A DNA stretch of 64,000 nt from Paramecium sonneborni (lineage: Eukaryota > Ciliophora > Oligohymenophorea > Peniculida > Parameciidae): contig CAJJDN010000176.1 in assembly GCA_905182985.1 (NCBI GenBank), forward strand, positions 140,957 through 204,956. The letters are read 5' to 3'. The notes under the pieces were generated by a model. It did no database searches. It saw nothing but the letters and a program-made list of their open reading frames with translations, and was not told the origin of the DNA. Made by a program: the position numbers and the translations under genes. Positions within the stretch are counted from its first letter, which is position 1, and the number at the start of each line of letters is the position of its first letter. Shown here in pieces: positions 35,787 to 48,300 of the stretch.

Positions 35787-37939
35787 TCAATTATTTTTTT
35801 TATTCAGAAGTGTTATGATATTTGTAATATTGAATTTTGTTTTATATTCTCGAAACTCTCCCATTTTATCAATATCAAATATTGAATCTAAATCTTGAAA
35901 TTAACCTTAATTCTAATTTGTAGTTGTTATTTAACGTTTTATTACAGTGTCTGGACTGATAGTTAGGTTTTTCAAAAATGTGCTACTTATCATAGGTTCA
36001 GTCAATTTATCTGATATAATATCTGCCTATAAAATCTCCTTATATATATATTTAGTTGAAGCTTGCTTTGGTATTTATTCAATTCCATTATTACCACAAC
36101 TAATATGTTCACTTGAATTAGCTGAAAATGCTTCAAAACTATCTGAATTCTATTCAAATACATTAATATTACTAGTTCCTTAATATGTAATCTATTTAAT
36201 ATTATTTTCATCTTACTTACTAATATATAGCAGATCTAGATTTTTTAGTTACTTTTCTTTAATATCTTGGATCTCTTTCTTGATATATTTAATCATAATT
36301 GAATCTTCTCTTTATATTAAATGATGAACAATTAAAACTTGGATGAAATTAATCACAAAAATAACATCTAAAATTTAATTTCGTGGTATCATTATATAAA
36401 ATTAGATCATCTTTTATCATTTAATAAACTTCCTATTTTATTATTGTAACAATACTTATTCTTTTGATTATTTCAATATATCAATAATAACTTATTTTTC
36501 AATAAAAAAGTACAAAACTTCCCTAGCATAAGTTTATTCTAGTCTTATTCTTCCTTATTATTAACCACTAATAATTTCAATTAAACTTAGTTCTATAATC
36601 TTTTAACTTGATTAACCAACTTAGAATCCCATAAATTCCACATAAATACTGCCAGAAAGAATTATATATAATCCATTTATATCTGTGTTTAATCTCTTTA
36701 TAATTCAAATTATTAATACATTCAATGGTTAACTTTAAATTAATTTTCCACTTTAACTTATTAAATCTATAGTATTTTGAGATAAAAAATTTAATTTCGA
36801 TAATTCCTAATTAATAATTTTCCACTTAAGATATTATTAAATTTTGTTTATTCTCTATTGTTTTTTAAGTGTTAGATCATCTTCCTATTCTGTATAAATT
36901 GTAGAATAATGAATTAAAACTAACTTGCTTTAAAAACTTATTAATTTAGATTATAAATAGAGACGAAATGATTTTAATAATTATTAATTTCGAGATCCTT
37001 CTGTAAAATTTTTTAATAGACACTTTAGAATGTAAAATATTATTCCTACATTAAATGTTAAATTTAATATTATTAACAACTTATTTTCAATCTCAATTTC
37101 TTAAATTTACAGTAAGGATATTATAAATGAATGATAAATACTATCTAAATATGAAATGTTTTCTAAGTTCTTTATATTTTACTCTACTATCCATAAACAA
37201 CCAAATTAATGAATTGAAAAATAGATACAACTTATCATTTGTATATAGTTCACTTATCTAAGAAAGATATATCATTATAATTTACTCATAATTAAGATGA
37301 CTGAATATTTGAAGAAATTTTCTAATTATCCCAAAATTCATAACAAACAAATATATTGACATTAATGCATAAACTGATGCATCTTCAAAGAAAGTACTGA
37401 TTGTAAATACAATTAAATAGATAACCTATTTCAAGCTTTTTTACATCAGTTGATGTTTGAGCATTTATGAATATAATTTCAAAATAATTGAAATCATATA
37501 TAAAGTTAATATCAAAAAAGTAATGATTATTTTTGTTTATGTTGATTTATATCTAAATTATTAAATGATCTTACTTTGAGTCATCAATATAACTATATGG
37601 TAAAATGAACGAAAGTGCTAATAAGATTGATTTTATTAAATCAGAAAATATAAATTTTGTTATCCAAAAATTTTCATTTTTCTATAAGATTTAGTTTCTA
37701 TCATATTCCTGGTGGTAATATTGTAATTCTGATAGTTTGATAAGGTTTTGAGGAATCTCATTCTTTTCGCTTTCAGTGTCACTATATTTTCCTATAGAAT
37801 GTGTAATTATTAGATCCTGCACTAAATGTAATCTCTATTGACTGATATTACAAGATTAAAAAGAGGGCCAATTGATTGAAACATCATTTGAGGGATATTT
37901 TATTGGTCTATTCCTTTCCATACTAATAATGTTGTTCAT
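35787..37939 (-). CDS. Divergent cyclic-nucleotide-gated / voltage-gated K+ channel-like protein
   Basis: The frame starts near ATG 37937-37939 (MNNIISMERNRPI) and ends at TGA 35787-35789, with several tiny introns; one at 36433-36455 is clear and one of 31 bases near 37090 ends AAG. Hydrophobic segments resemble S1-S5 (SDLIKSILLALSFILPYSY; YALMSIYLFVMNFGII; LTLLIILNLTFNVGIIFYIL). Downstream are a CNBD-like end (EKQVIIDILKQSKEQEVYQM) and the Cys/His motif CYFCDQFHPSFNC that follows the CNBD in ciliate channels (from memory of the family). I could not find a TVGYGD-type pore signature. The model is approximate and may be a poreless or decayed member. Confidence 0.45.
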
Positions 37940-39339
37940 TTTTCTGCTATTTAGATAATATAAATACTCCTAGACAATTCTCAAGAATTCCAAATAAAAT
38001 AAATAATAAACATATAGGTTTATTTTAAACCCTTAAATTTAATAATACTCATTTATGAAATTTTTATCTTTATCTTATATCACTTTAATTCAAAATTAGT
38101 TTTTTAAAAAATCACTTATTTGAAAAAATAACATTTGTTGTTGAAAATATATTGTAAATGAATATTTTAATAAGTATTAGATTATCAAAAAATATTTATA
38201 ATTAATAAATGCCTAAATGAAGTAAATTTTTATTAAGTTCTATAATTTATTTATATAAATGATAAAATATATTTTTATTTTTTATTTAAATTTAGAAATC
38301 CTATCCAATAAAAAACATAGCAATCTAATTTTCATCTAATTTTTATTTTCGAATCCTCTAAAATGTTTACCCTACACATATAACTAATGTTTTGAAAGTA
38401 TTTCATAATTCAGTTTCGAAATATATATTTATTTGGTTAGTAAATTAAATATGTTATATTTTTTATTCAATTTTGTGTAAATAATTTTAAACAAAAATAA
38501 AATGTAAATTTTTAGAAGTATATAAAATTTAGAATTAAATTAGACTAGACCAGATTTATTAATGAAAAATGAGAATCAATTAGATTAAAATTTAAATAAT
38601 TGTAGAGCAATTTCGAAAGGAAAATAAAAAAAATTATTGAAAGGACTCTTTAATAATTTGAGAAACAAAGATAAACAAAGATTTTAACATTTGATATGGG
38701 TTTCTATATATAATTTACTTTTATAATACTTAAGTTGCTCATAAACTTTTAACCTCATAAAGTAAATAAAAAGAAAAAAATGTAATAAGAATATAAGTTC
38801 TCTTATACACTCAAAACAATACCCAAAATGTTTAATTAATTCTGAAAATTTTTCAGGGCAATTATGAAGGGATTTCTAAAGAATCTTCAAAATTAATCTC
38901 TTATCTTTATTGAAGACAATATGTTCTGAAGAGGTTCTCTAAAAAAATATTCTTTTATCATTTTATTTAGTAATTCTGTCAAAAGATAATTTTTAGAAAT
39001 TGAATTCAATAATTAAAGTCTTCATCTCCAAAAGAATCTTTTTTTAATGGAAATTTATATTATCTTTTATGTCATCTTCCTAATGCTTTAAAAATATTCT
39101 TTTTTTCTATATCTTAAATTGTTTCTCAAAATAATATTTCATCAAATGTTTAATGTTCTTGAATTTTAAAAATTAATAATTAAAATTTTTCCATTTTTAG
39201 AATATTGATACACATCTTTGTTCGATATTATTCTAGTAGCTATGAGTATGGTTATTAATAATAATCTCTAATAAGAAATTAATGAATTATTAATATTTTT
39301 TTATTATTATCAAAAAAAAAGATTTGTATTAATATTAGT
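37940..39339. other. Long AT-rich intergenic region
   Basis: About 1.4 kb. On the minus strand 38790-39213 there is a protein-like but TGA-interrupted frame (IEKKNIFKALGR, KDSFGDEDFNY) that may be a decayed gene. I see nothing else. Confidence 0.35.
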
Positions 39340-39806
39340 ATGTCTACCCAAAGAAAATATGAAAAGAATGTAATTGATAATAAAAAGCCTGAAGAGAATG
39401 TAATTAGAGTTAGAAATCGTTTCTAATCATCAAGCTATATTAGAAGAAGAGCTTTATGGTTATTATAAGGTACTCGTAAAGAAGATTAACTCATTCTATC
39501 TTTATTATTGCTATTAATAATTATATTACAAAAGCTTTTATTATTACTGAAGTTGTAAGAAGAAGAATATTAGGTTTATATAATAAGTTAATACAATCTA
39601 ATCTGTTGAAATAAATGAAGTTCTCCAGAGGGAAACTATAGAGGAAAAAGAGATAACAGAAAAAATTACGAAAATAGAAGAGACGATTAAAAAGAGATAA
39701 TAAAAGAAGAGATAATTATAGAAATAATAGAGATAATAAAGATGATAGAAATAATAATGAAGATGATTAACTAAAAACAAGAGCAGAATATAAATAAAAA
39801 TCCTGA
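39340..39806 (+). pseudogene. Alba-domain protein gene with apparent frameshifts
   Basis: Starts MSTQRKYEKN and carries Alba-family signatures: NVIRVRNRFQ with YIRRRALWLL, then AINNYITKAFIITEVVRRRI followed by LGLY, and NTIQSVEINEVLQRE. These lie in three different frames. The shifts near 39495-39505 and 39579-39590 each look like one missing base, and no GT..AG segment of usual size explains them. The Arg/Asn/Asp-rich tail (RDNYRNNRDNKDDRNNNEDD) ends at TGA 39804-39806. Alba proteins bind RNA or DNA. Either a recent pseudogene or two sequence errors. Confidence 0.55.
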
Positions 39807-39869
39807 TATCAATCTTTATTTTTAATGTATTCATATTAATACAACTGAAACATGAAATGTATAATAATT

Positions 39870-41433
39870 TCAGATAATTTACTCATTAAGTTATGGAAAT
39901 TTTTTTAAGTTTTCATCAATTAATTTATGAAATTATTTCACTGTTTCAAGATAATTTTAAAACTCTCCTTTTAATCTAGTAAAGTGAAAACACAAAATAT
40001 CTTCTTCTGTTTCTAATTGTAATATTTAAACTTTTATTTCAACCCTTAATTCACTTTATATCATTATCTATATATCTCTATTTATTATTACTTTAAATTA
40101 GTTATTTTATTAAAATCCATTAATTAATTGTAAATTAAATGGTTTTACCTCTAAATTTTATCTTATTGAATTCATGATTTCTTCTGGATTTATTGAACTA
40201 AATACATAATTATCAGGTTTCAATAAATTAATCTAAAATGAATAAATCCTTATAATTACAGCTATTTGCTTTATCTATTTTCCTTCAATTTAATTATCTT
40301 AAATAATCGATGTATCCCTTTCATTTGATCTATAAAAATTTCCAATTCCTCTTTGAACTAATTATGGTATTATATTTTATACGTTGTTATTTATCATTAT
40401 TCATCAACATTTGGCTTTTTCGAATTTCACGATTTAAACGGTTTTTTATAAGGAATTATTGTATCATATTTTACTTTGAATTAAACTCTTTAATCATCTC
40501 TTCTGTAATTTCAGAGTTTATTTAAGTCCATGGATGCTTATAAACTTCACTCAAAGACATTCTATTATTTGGAGTTTCTGTTAACATTCCTTATATAAGA
40601 TCTCTAATATAATTAAAAATAATTGATACTTAAAATGATTTGTTATAATCACATCCTAAAAATTATTTTATACTTTTTCCCAAAATTTATGAGGTGATGT
40701 TTATAAGGCATTAAAGAATGTATTATTTTCTACAAAAGAGAAGGGAGGCTTACCAAACATTAAAGAATATAAGATCATGCCTAAAGCAAAGATATCCTTG
40801 CTTTATTAGTGATTATTATTTATTTCTGTCCATTTTGAACCTTCATAAACTGAGTATGTAATTAAAATTTACTGTATTTTTTTTTTCTTATTTAGCTCTA
40901 TCCTAATTCACCAATCTTTATCTATTTTGCATCACTAAAAAAAATGTTGTCTATTGTTAATTCTCCATGAAATTATCCTAACTTATGAACTTCAATTAAT
41001 CCTTTAAATTTTAACATTAAATATACCCTCAACAATTTATTTAAAATATATTCTGGCTTATGTTTCATTAAACTTTCCAGTCTAAAATATGTATTCATAC
41101 AATTCTCCTCCTTATGGATATTCATAAATAACACATGATCTCAATAATTAACTTCCATTTTTTTTCTTGTATAGTTTTAAATAATACTTTGTAATTTCCT
41201 TCCTCTCTAATCTGAATTATTTTAAGAATTGAGGGATGCTCCAAATTTCTAATATTTTATAATTTTTAAAGTTAATCTCTTTAAGAAATGTCAAAAAAAT
41301 TGAGCAAAAACTATTGACCTTCCTAATTTTTTGCAACTTTAACTTTGTACTATACTAAATTATGATTTTTTACCTCTGGACATCCAAAACATTATTAAAT
41401 TTCAAATTCCTCATATTCTGCTTTTGTTTGCAT
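39870..41433 (-). CDS. Pseudokinase (CAMK/SNF1-like fold) with KA1-like C-terminal domain
   Basis: Exons on the minus strand are 41433-41188, 41165-41027, 41001-40873, 40849-40630, 40603-40383 and 40357-39870, summing to 481 codons (480 residues). Introns are 22-26 bases; the first two end AAG. The kinase fold is clear: NLEHPSILKI, CVIYEYPQGGELYEYIF, KDIFALGMILYSLMFGKPPF, DLIQGMLTETPNNRMS and HPW. Catalytic residues are lost: the VAIK-Lys region reads FLLNFF, the HRD loop reads FHGELTIDN and DFG reads GELG; the Gly-rich loop is also absent. The last 90 residues fit KA1 (VEIKVQILQLETEEDILCFH, TRLKGEF), a membrane-lipid-binding or autoinhibitory module. Confidence 0.85.
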
Positions 41434-41805
41434 ATCTCTATTATTATAAATTGTTTATAAAATAAATTAAAATTCTTTAATAATTCAACTTGTTTTTAAA
41501 TGTTATTTTTAGAACAAGATTATAACTTAGCATAAATTAATAGAAATAATTGGTTGTTCAAAATACAAATGAATTATATTATTAATAAAATATTTTTTGC
41601 TTATAAAATATTTTAATGATATATATGTCTTATTTATATGTTCACTTTAATATGATAGTGTCTAGAGAGAATAAAAAAGTTGATTAAAAGTGCAAAGTAA
41701 ACATGTGAAAAACTATTTAAAGTTTAATGTCTATAATTATAATTGAATGAATAAACAAATGAAGGTAAATTAAGTTTATTTTTTTTATCCTTTATAATCC
41801 ATATA
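41434..41805. promoter_or_regulatory. Divergent intergenic region
   Basis: Between the pseudokinase start and the MORN gene start. AT-rich, presumably with both promoters. No motif recognised. Confidence 0.35.
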
Positions 41806-42678
41806 ATGTAAAGACAATAATATGTTTTTGAAGATGGCAGTATATATTAAGGCTAATGGTTAAACAATAAATAGAATGGTGAAGGGAAATAAGTATATCC
41901 TGATGGGAGTACTTATGAAGGCTATTGGAGTAATGGAATGAAAAATGGGAAAGGAATTTATTAATATTCTGATGGTAGTTAATATTTTGGTATGTGGAAG
42001 GATGATTAAAAACATGGTTAAGGGAAATACAAATATAAAGATGGTAGTTATTATGATGGATAATGGCAAAGTAATGCTTAGTAAGGATAAGGAAAGTTTG
42101 TTAATACTGATAATAGTTAATATGAAGGATAATGGTTGAATGGAAAGAAACATGGAGTTGGCAGATATTATTATTTGGATGGAAGTGTTTATGAAGGAAA
42201 ATGGGAAAATGGATAAAAAAATGGTTTAGGAAAAATGTAATACAAAAATGGGAGTTTTTATAAAGGAATGTGGAAAAATGATTAAAAGAATGGCAAAGGA
42301 TTTTACAAATAATAAGATAGGAGTTGTTATGAAGGAGAATGGTTAAATAATAAATAAAATGGTGTTGGTAAATAAACTTATTAAGATGGAAGTATTTATG
42401 AAGGTGAATGGTATAATGCTTAGAAAAATGGAAATGGAAAATATAAATATCCTGATGGTAGTTACTATTCAGGATAATGGAAGGATGGATTAAAACATGG
42501 TTTTGGAAAATATAAATTTACTGATGGAAGTTCATATGAAGGAGAATGGGAAAATAATTAATAACATGGTTAAGGAATCTTTATTTAATAAGGAGTATAT
42601 AAAAAAGGTATTTGGATAGATGGAATATTAACTGATATAATTAGTTGTGATAAATCTAGAAATAGCATTGAAATTTGA
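41806..42678 (+). CDS. MORN-repeat protein, 11 repeats
   Basis: A single exon of 290 residues, ATG 41806 to TGA 42676-42678. From residue 13 it is an almost unbroken array of 23-residue MORN units, for example YQGQWLNNKQNGEGK, YEGYWSNGMKNGKG, YEGKWENGQKNGLGK and YEGEWENNQQHGQG. Unit 4 has lost the Gly of the NG pair and unit 7 has an R in place of G. MORN arrays form flat hairpin rods that link membrane to cytoskeleton, common in ciliate cortex and cilia. There is no kinase domain, so it is a scaffold and not a PIP kinase. Confidence 0.93.
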
Positions 42679-42743
42679 TAATTAAAATAATATTGAAATA
42701 GTTAATATTCTAATATAAATAAATTTTCATTATAATATATATT

Positions 42744-43322
42744 TCAAGATTATAATTGTTTTTTTAAGTGCTAAACTTGCTCGCTAATATCATTTTAAAA
42801 ATGCTTTAGAGTTTTTTCTATATAATTATTTTCTGCTACAATTTTGCTATATTCATTTTCGAATTGCTCATGTGACTCTTTCAAATTATTTATTGACTCT
42901 AATTTTTTCTATATAATTACAGTTTAAACTTGCAAAAGTGCAATATCTTAATCTTGTGACTTATTTTCTGATTCTTTTTAAGATTTATACAATTCTATCA
43001 AGGGTATTCCTAAAATACAAGCATAAACAAATATGTCAGCAAATAAATCAGAACCTACATATATTCAATTATAACCTTTAGTTAATGCTGCTTCATCACT
43101 TAATGGTTTAAAAAATACCTCTTAATTATTCATTCCTATTGATTTTCGATTTAAATATTTCTCTAAATTATGATATTTGTTTCCTATAAAAATAAAAGAC
43201 GTTTTTATAATTGATGGTTTCCGAGATCTATGTTTATTTAAAGCATATCGTTTAATCTAATTAGATAAAGGTTTTGAGAATGTACGAATCAATAAAGAAG
43301 TTAATTTTTATATAGGCACCAT
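42744..43322 (-). CDS. OPA3: OPA3-like mitochondrial protein
   Basis: Exons on the minus strand are 43322-43076 and 43054-42744, summing to 186 codons (185 residues); the intron is 21 bases and ends TAG. The N-terminus MVPIQKLTSLLIRTFSKPLS matches the OPA3 start (KL..L.IR..SKP..N.IK). IGMNNQEVFFKPLSDEAAL matches the conserved KPL.E.AA segment, followed by a hydrophobic stretch (LFADIFVYACILGIPLIELY) and a long C-terminal coiled coil. OPA3 acts at the mitochondrial inner or outer membrane; its biochemical role is not settled. The C-terminal coiled coil is typical of the family. Confidence 0.87.
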
Positions 43323-43633
43323 ATAATAAATATATAAATTAATTTCCATAAATAAATTTTAATCAGAATATCATATTGTCAGATAATAAATAAAGAGAAC
43401 TTTTAAAGATTCTATAAGATATGTAAAAAAATTATTTATATAAATTATAATTTAAACAAATTGAGATACAAAAAAGCATTTAACCGATGAAAATTTCATG
43501 TCCACAATTACTCAAAGGCTTTAAATGATTTAAATATAATATCAATATTTTCATATGCATAAAAAATTAAGTCCATTTCAAATAAAGTAAATTATTTATT
43601 GTTATTTTTATGATAATTAAATATCAGAAACCA

Positions 43634-43971
43634 TCATAATATAAATGTACTAATCGATGAAGAGAAATTTAGGAAGTGGTCATCAAAATGATTTATTGCA
43701 TCACTAATTCCTTCTAGATTATCAAAGAAATACTAATCAGATACTTTGGAATATCTTAATGAGTTCTAAAGAAATCTTTCCATACTTTGTTTACTTTGTA
43801 AAATATTAGATGGATTTTTTGGATGAATATTCTTGATTGCTGAAACTTTCTGAGTCATGCTTCATTATTACAATCCAACAGATTGTCTTGATTTAACATT
43901 GATGTAATTTTTTTACTCATAGTAGTTCTAGGCATTTCAAGATAAATTTCCTGTATCTTAAAATAGCTCAT
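43634..43971 (-). CDS. Hypothetical small protein, 103 residues
   Basis: Exons 43971-43872 and 43845-43634 on the minus strand sum to 104 codons; the 26-base intron ends AAG. The start could also be the in-frame ATG at 43933-43935 (MPRTTMSKK). Sequence: Ser/Asn-rich with SKQSMERFLQNSLRYSK and FFDNLEGISDAINHFDDHFL. No domain recognised. Lies upstream of OPA3 on the same strand. Confidence 0.5.
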
Positions 43972-45327
43972 CTTATGGTATTGATTCTAACGGACATGTA
44001 TTTTGAAGGCTTAAAATAATAGATAGGAATAAATTTTAATTTATATATAAAATATATTATATATTCCTCTAAGAAATTAACGCCCTTATGTATTAAAATT
44101 GGACGCTTTTATTTTTTTTGCATCATAAAACCGAAGGTACTTTTAAAAAGTTATTTTTCAGGATCATTCAACTTTGATTGTATATTAATGTAATGCAAAT
44201 TAAAACTATTCCTTCATATAATATATATATTTTTTGATTAATGATCAATTATTTTCTTAACAAAAATATTTACTTGTTTTATTATTTTGATTGTTTTTAT
44301 TCAATTTTTCCATTCTTTTTTGGTAATTTAAAGTGATAATATCGTTATTCAATTATTTCACTTAATAAAAATAAAATTAATCTATTAATTCAGTGTTGAT
44401 TAAAGCTTTATTTTTTTCTTCTCTATTTTAGATTATAAAGTATTAAATTAAATTTTTCAGTCATCATAATTTGATATCTTTTATTAGTTGAAAATTAATC
44501 GAAAATAGATTAAGCTGGAGAACAAAATTCAAATAAGAAACTAGATGCCTATTTTAGGTTATTATTAATCTATTGATGGATCAGATATCTATATTATTCA
44601 TGAAAATAATTTATATCTGTTAATCTTAATTATTAATTCAAATTATTATAAAAAGTGATTCAGCATAAGTTGAAAGAACAATAATATATCATCAATTGCA
44701 AAAATATCTTCAGGTTTATATTGTGCAAGTGACTAAATTTATGAAAAATACATTAATAAGAATTATATGAATGCGTATAAGAAAAGCCCAATATACTGGC
44801 TAATTATAAAAATGATATAACTAAGATGATTTAGACTATAAAATGTTTAATTACTTTAAAATAATAATAATTTGAAATTTAAATAATGAATTAATAATCA
44901 AAGATTTGATACCATATATTTATAGAAGTAATCTAGATTCTAAGGTTAAAATATTGTAATAATAATTGAATGTTTTTCTTTTAGATATAGAAAAAAATCA
45001 GCTACTACTATTCTAGAGAGAAATGTTAAATGCTTGATTGCCTTTTTATTTTAATTTAACTTGGATATTAATGTAGTATAATTTATACATATAAAAAAGA
45101 TTAAAATACAACCAAGAGTAAAATAGATCTATTTTAAAATTTAAGAATTTTTTTGAATTATTTTCATATTCACTCTTAAAAACTAAAAATAATAGTTGAT
45201 GAAAAGGGTATGATACGATAAATTTTTATTATGACAAAGATTTTGATAAAAATTAGATATTTAAAAGTTACTTTTATACTAATAATAACTTATTTTGATT
45301 AAAAAAGGATTAAAATTTATAATTAAA
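43972..45327. other. AT-rich stretch without a supported gene
   Basis: A short plus-strand frame at 44545 (MPILGYYQSIDGSDIYIIHE) and one near 44770 (MRIRKAQYTGQLQK) look weakly protein-like but are broken by TGA. They could be remnants. Nothing firm. Confidence 0.3.
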
Positions 45328-48300
45328 TCACTTAAATATTGAATGATCAGCTTTCTATTTTTGAGGATTCCAAAATTAATAGAATTTTTCGACCAGTCTT
45401 CTAAATTTTTTGTATTTTTTGATTAAGAAAACCCATTATTAAATAGCATCAATTATCAATTAAATTACTAAAATTAAACTTATATTTCCTACGCAAATCC
45501 ATCCTATAATTGATCGAATATTTTCACTAAAAATTTTGACTTCTTAATCTAAAACTAATCCTGAAATTAAAAAGAGAGCAATAGATTTATTAATCTCGCA
45601 TGAAGTTTATTTTATAAATTCATTCAGATCATCAAGTGGTTGAAAAAGAGTTAACCATAATATCTCTATAATAGAGAGGAGAATTAAATTTAATACTTGA
45701 AAATAGGGTTACTCATAACAAAATATAAGAATTAGCATGAATAAAAATTTCTTAGTCAGACTAATAGAGTAAAAATATTTACTGTAATTACCATATTTTA
45801 TTCCTTCAAAAAGTGACATATATTTAAGTCTATATTAATATTCTTCAATCGAAAATTTTTAGTTTCCACATTTTTTAGTAATGACATAAATAGTAAAAAA
45901 ATAGATACCTAATGCTATTATGGCTAAAAAGGAGCTGAATTTTACAAGCGCATTTTAAGAATCCAACTCTAAGGCAAAAAGTTAAAGAGTCATTGAAAAT
46001 GAATAATCATAAGCAGTTGCAAAAAATGTTCTTAAAATGCCACTGTAGAAGAATTCCTATACAACAGTTAAACATAATTGAATAATTAATATTTTGATAG
46101 CCAAGATCCAAAACTTAAATTTAAGAGCAAAATCAATTTATCCAGGTATTTCATTATAATATTTTAATTTAATTTCAAACAATAGATGTGGTAAATATTT
46201 ACTGAATACATATACAGCTATAAGTGTTAGCCATACAAATAATATGGAAGATCCATTTATAACGAAAAGAGAGTTTAGGCCATCAATTTAAATTTTTTCA
46301 GGTATTTATTTAAGATCTTCATAATCAATAAAAGGATCAATTAATTCTTATAGATTTAAATATTTAGAGAAAAAGCTGAGTTATGCAAAACCAAAGAAGT
46401 CAAAAAATGTTTATAAATTAAAAGGAAATTAAGTGTTAATGTATTTTAAGTAGGATAACATTTGGATTGTATCTAATAGATTATAAAAAATATCTAATCC
46501 ACCAAATAAGATTGCTCCTCCAGCCATTACAGCCATAATATATAATAATATCGAATTGCTAGATCCAGCCATCTCAACTTGATTTACTTGTGCTTAATCT
46601 ATAAAAATATATTCTGGAATCGTAGTTGAAACTTCAGATAATATTTATGGATACCCTTGACTTGATAGAAAATATGAAGGATTAAGATATTCAATCAAAA
46701 ACTCTTCTTTTGTTGTACTTCTATTAAAGAAAATTTAGAAATCTATTGAAAAACTAATATTTGATGAATTATTCAAAGTATATTATGTTTTCATTTCGTA
46801 TGGACAATCAATAGGATTAAGAGTGGTCTATTTTTTTATGAATAATTTTATCATTTTTTCCACCTCATTATCTTAAGGGATATTTAAAAATAAATTATAT
46901 TCTAATTTAAACTTTCTGATGTTGTTATATAATTAAATATCTCCATAACTAAATAACATTGGAACAGGATATTCTGGAATAATACATATTCCATCTTTGC
47001 AAATGAATTTCTTTTCTTTTTTACAATTTTAATTGCATCCATCTCCCGACAATAAATTACCATCATCGCATTCTTCTTCTACTGTCTTAATAGAATCTCC
47101 ACATTTAGAAATGCATTTTTTATTAAATTCGTCAAAATAATAACCACTTTGACATAATTAACATTCCCCTTTTTAATTTTGCTGGTATTTACAACTTATA
47201 CAATTAGAAGCACTATTCTTGCAATCTAAGCATTTTTCAGCACACTAACTACATCTATCTTAAATTAGGAAATAACCTTGATTACATTTAGTACATACAG
47301 ATAACTTATTAGATTCTATTATTTAACATTCTTAACAGTTTTCACCACATTTAAAGCAAAATGATGGTTAAAGTAATATATTTATACATGAATATTATTC
47401 ATCTATTTTACAATTAGTACAACCATCTCTAGATTCTTCATTACCATCATCGCACTCTTCTTCATATGTCCACACTTTATCATTACAATTTTTATATTTA
47501 CAATTCTTAATAATTTTTCCCTCATCTGAATTACATGGCCAACAATCCTTATTATCGTTTTCAAAATATCCATCTTAACAAATACAAGCGTTTTACTATT
47601 TTACTCTATTCATTTAAGAGTTACAAGTCAAACAATCATCAGACTTTTAAGTACAAGTTTGACATTTTTTATCACATAATTAACATGATTTATTTTCTAA
47701 ATAAAAACCATCTTAACAAACACATAAATTCATTTCTAAAACAACATGATCTGATTTTATACATTCTGTACAATATGATAGACTTCTACATAATTTACAC
47801 AGTTAATCACAAGGTTTACAATCTAAATCTTCTTCAAAATAACCATCCTTGCAATGACATTAATTATCTATTAAAATTTGACTCGTATTTTAGCAGGAAG
47901 TACAAAATTTTGAATCATTTTCACATGTCTAACATTTCTAAGAACATGGTATACAAGATTAATTTCCATAATAAAATTAATCAAAACAAGTAATGCAACT
48001 TAATGAATCAATGCAATTTTTGCAATTTTAAATGCATTAAATACATATTCCTAGATTATTCATAATATAATTATCAGTACAGGTTTTACAAGTATACTCA
48101 TCAAAACAGGATTAACAAGGCGTTTGACATTTTAAACACTTTTAATTTTGTAAATAATGCCCATCTATACATTAAGTACAATTATTATATGAATCACATT
48201 TGCTACAAATCTAATTACATTTTTCACATTAATTATTGATTATGTAATATCCATCTATACATATGCATTATCCTCCAATTGCTTATTGCATTCCTGGATT

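Noticed and set aside
35947..36183. A 78-codon plus-strand ORF (MSGLIVRFFKNVLL)
   Set aside because: It lies antisense to the channel-like gene whose minus-strand frame has typical TAA/TAG Gln codons and family motifs.
38790..39213. A minus-strand frame that reads as protein if TGA is taken as Trp
   Set aside because: With TGA read as sense no stop codon remains in any frame, so an open frame carries no information. At most a decayed gene.
41860..42153. Long minus-strand and alternate plus-frame ORFs in the MORN gene
   Set aside because: Shadows of the repetitive MORN frame, which is open for 290 residues.
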